Part shown: piece after piece, positions 6,573 through 6,665 of the stretch
Layout: every line of letters begins with the position of its first letter
Position numbering within the stretch: the stretch's first letter is position 1
Assembly: GCA_964570585.1 (NCBI GenBank)
Contig: CAZMYR010000061.1
Coordinates: 1-6,665 of the forward strand
From: G020354945 sp964570585
GTDB taxonomy: Bacteria; Omnitrophota; Gorgyraeia; JABMRG01; JAFGKX01
Length of the DNA stretch: 6,665 bases
Reading direction: 5' to 3'
Program-made: the position numbers and the translations under genes
Notes under the pieces: model-generated
What the model was told of the DNA's origin: nothing
What the model saw: only the letters and a program-made list of their open reading frames with translations
The model's database searches: none

Positions 6573-6609
6573 AAAAGGCCAGATTTAGTTTTCCAAATCT
6601 GGCTTTTTT
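6573..6609 (+). terminator. Strong bidirectional intrinsic terminator
   Basis: GCCAGATTT (6578-6586) pairs perfectly with AAATCTGGC (6595-6603) around the 8-nt loop AGTTTTCC, and six T follow (6604-6609). Five A and a G before the stem pair with the T-run (one G-U), so the reverse strand also has stem plus T-run and could stop transcription arriving from the right. It closes the transcription unit 64 bp after the membrane-protein stop codon. Confidence 0.92.
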
Positions 6610-6628
6610 CTGTTATTACTAAGTCAAG

Positions 6629-6665
6629 ATGTTAATTTTTTACTATTTTCAAATGTTAATTTTTA
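6629..6665. repeat. AT-rich direct repeat ATGTTAATTTTT at window edge
   Basis: The 12-mer ATGTTAATTTTT occurs at 6629-6640 and 6653-6664, a 24-bp period, each followed by T/A. The 56 bp after the terminator are about 18% GC by hand count, far below the genes. The region runs off the window, so whether it is a promoter zone, an element end or plain intergenic DNA cannot be decided. Confidence 0.5.

Overview
The window looks like a fragment of a metagenome-assembled genome from an uncultivated Gram-negative-type bacterium. The pointers are a 100-N scaffold gap, bacterial Shine-Dalgarno and intrinsic-terminator signals, moderate GC, and a very large secreted protein built from Ig-like modules. 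The flavour (module types, heptanucleotide repeats between genes, a small membrane protein downstream) recalls candidate phyla such as Omnitrophota. That is an impression from memory, not something the sequence proves. No RNA gene, transposase, CRISPR array or phage gene is visible.

Layout: (1) Positions 2-5707 (+) are the 3' part of one giant gene, open at the left edge, with 1901 codons visible. From N to C it encodes the end of an Ig-like domain, a FlgD-type Ig domain, a fibronectin-III-like domain, seven filamin/invasin-like Ig modules of about 105-125 residues, two 'IxW...YxW.VP' beta-sandwich domains, about 320 residues of unrecognised beta-rich sequence, an Ala/Glu-rich helical segment, one more beta domain, and a C-terminal coiled coil with no membrane anchor or sorting motif. 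(2) Two adjacent modules share a 210-bp perfect repeat. The assembly gap (1928-2027) sits inside the first copy and is flanked by exactly 55 bp of repeat on each side, a k-mer signature. It can probably be filled from the second copy. (3) The 60-bp intergenic spacer is mostly a degenerate 7-bp tandem array (GTCATAA type) followed by a ribosome binding site. (4) Positions 5768-6508 (+) encode a 246-residue protein with a signal peptide, a beta domain, a helical stalk, one transmembrane helix and a short charged cytoplasmic tail. (5) A second, unrelated 7-bp array (CAATACG type) with an inverted unit follows, then a strong bidirectional intrinsic terminator at 6573-6609, then AT-rich sequence with a short direct repeat to the window edge.

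Taken together, this is probably the 3' end of a short transcription unit for an envelope structure: a giant exported Ig-module filament or adhesin ending in a coiled coil, and next to it a bitopic membrane protein whose outward part is also beta domain plus helical stalk. A physical partnership, with the small protein as membrane anchor or receptor for the giant one, is the most economical reading. It is inferred only from gene order and architecture.
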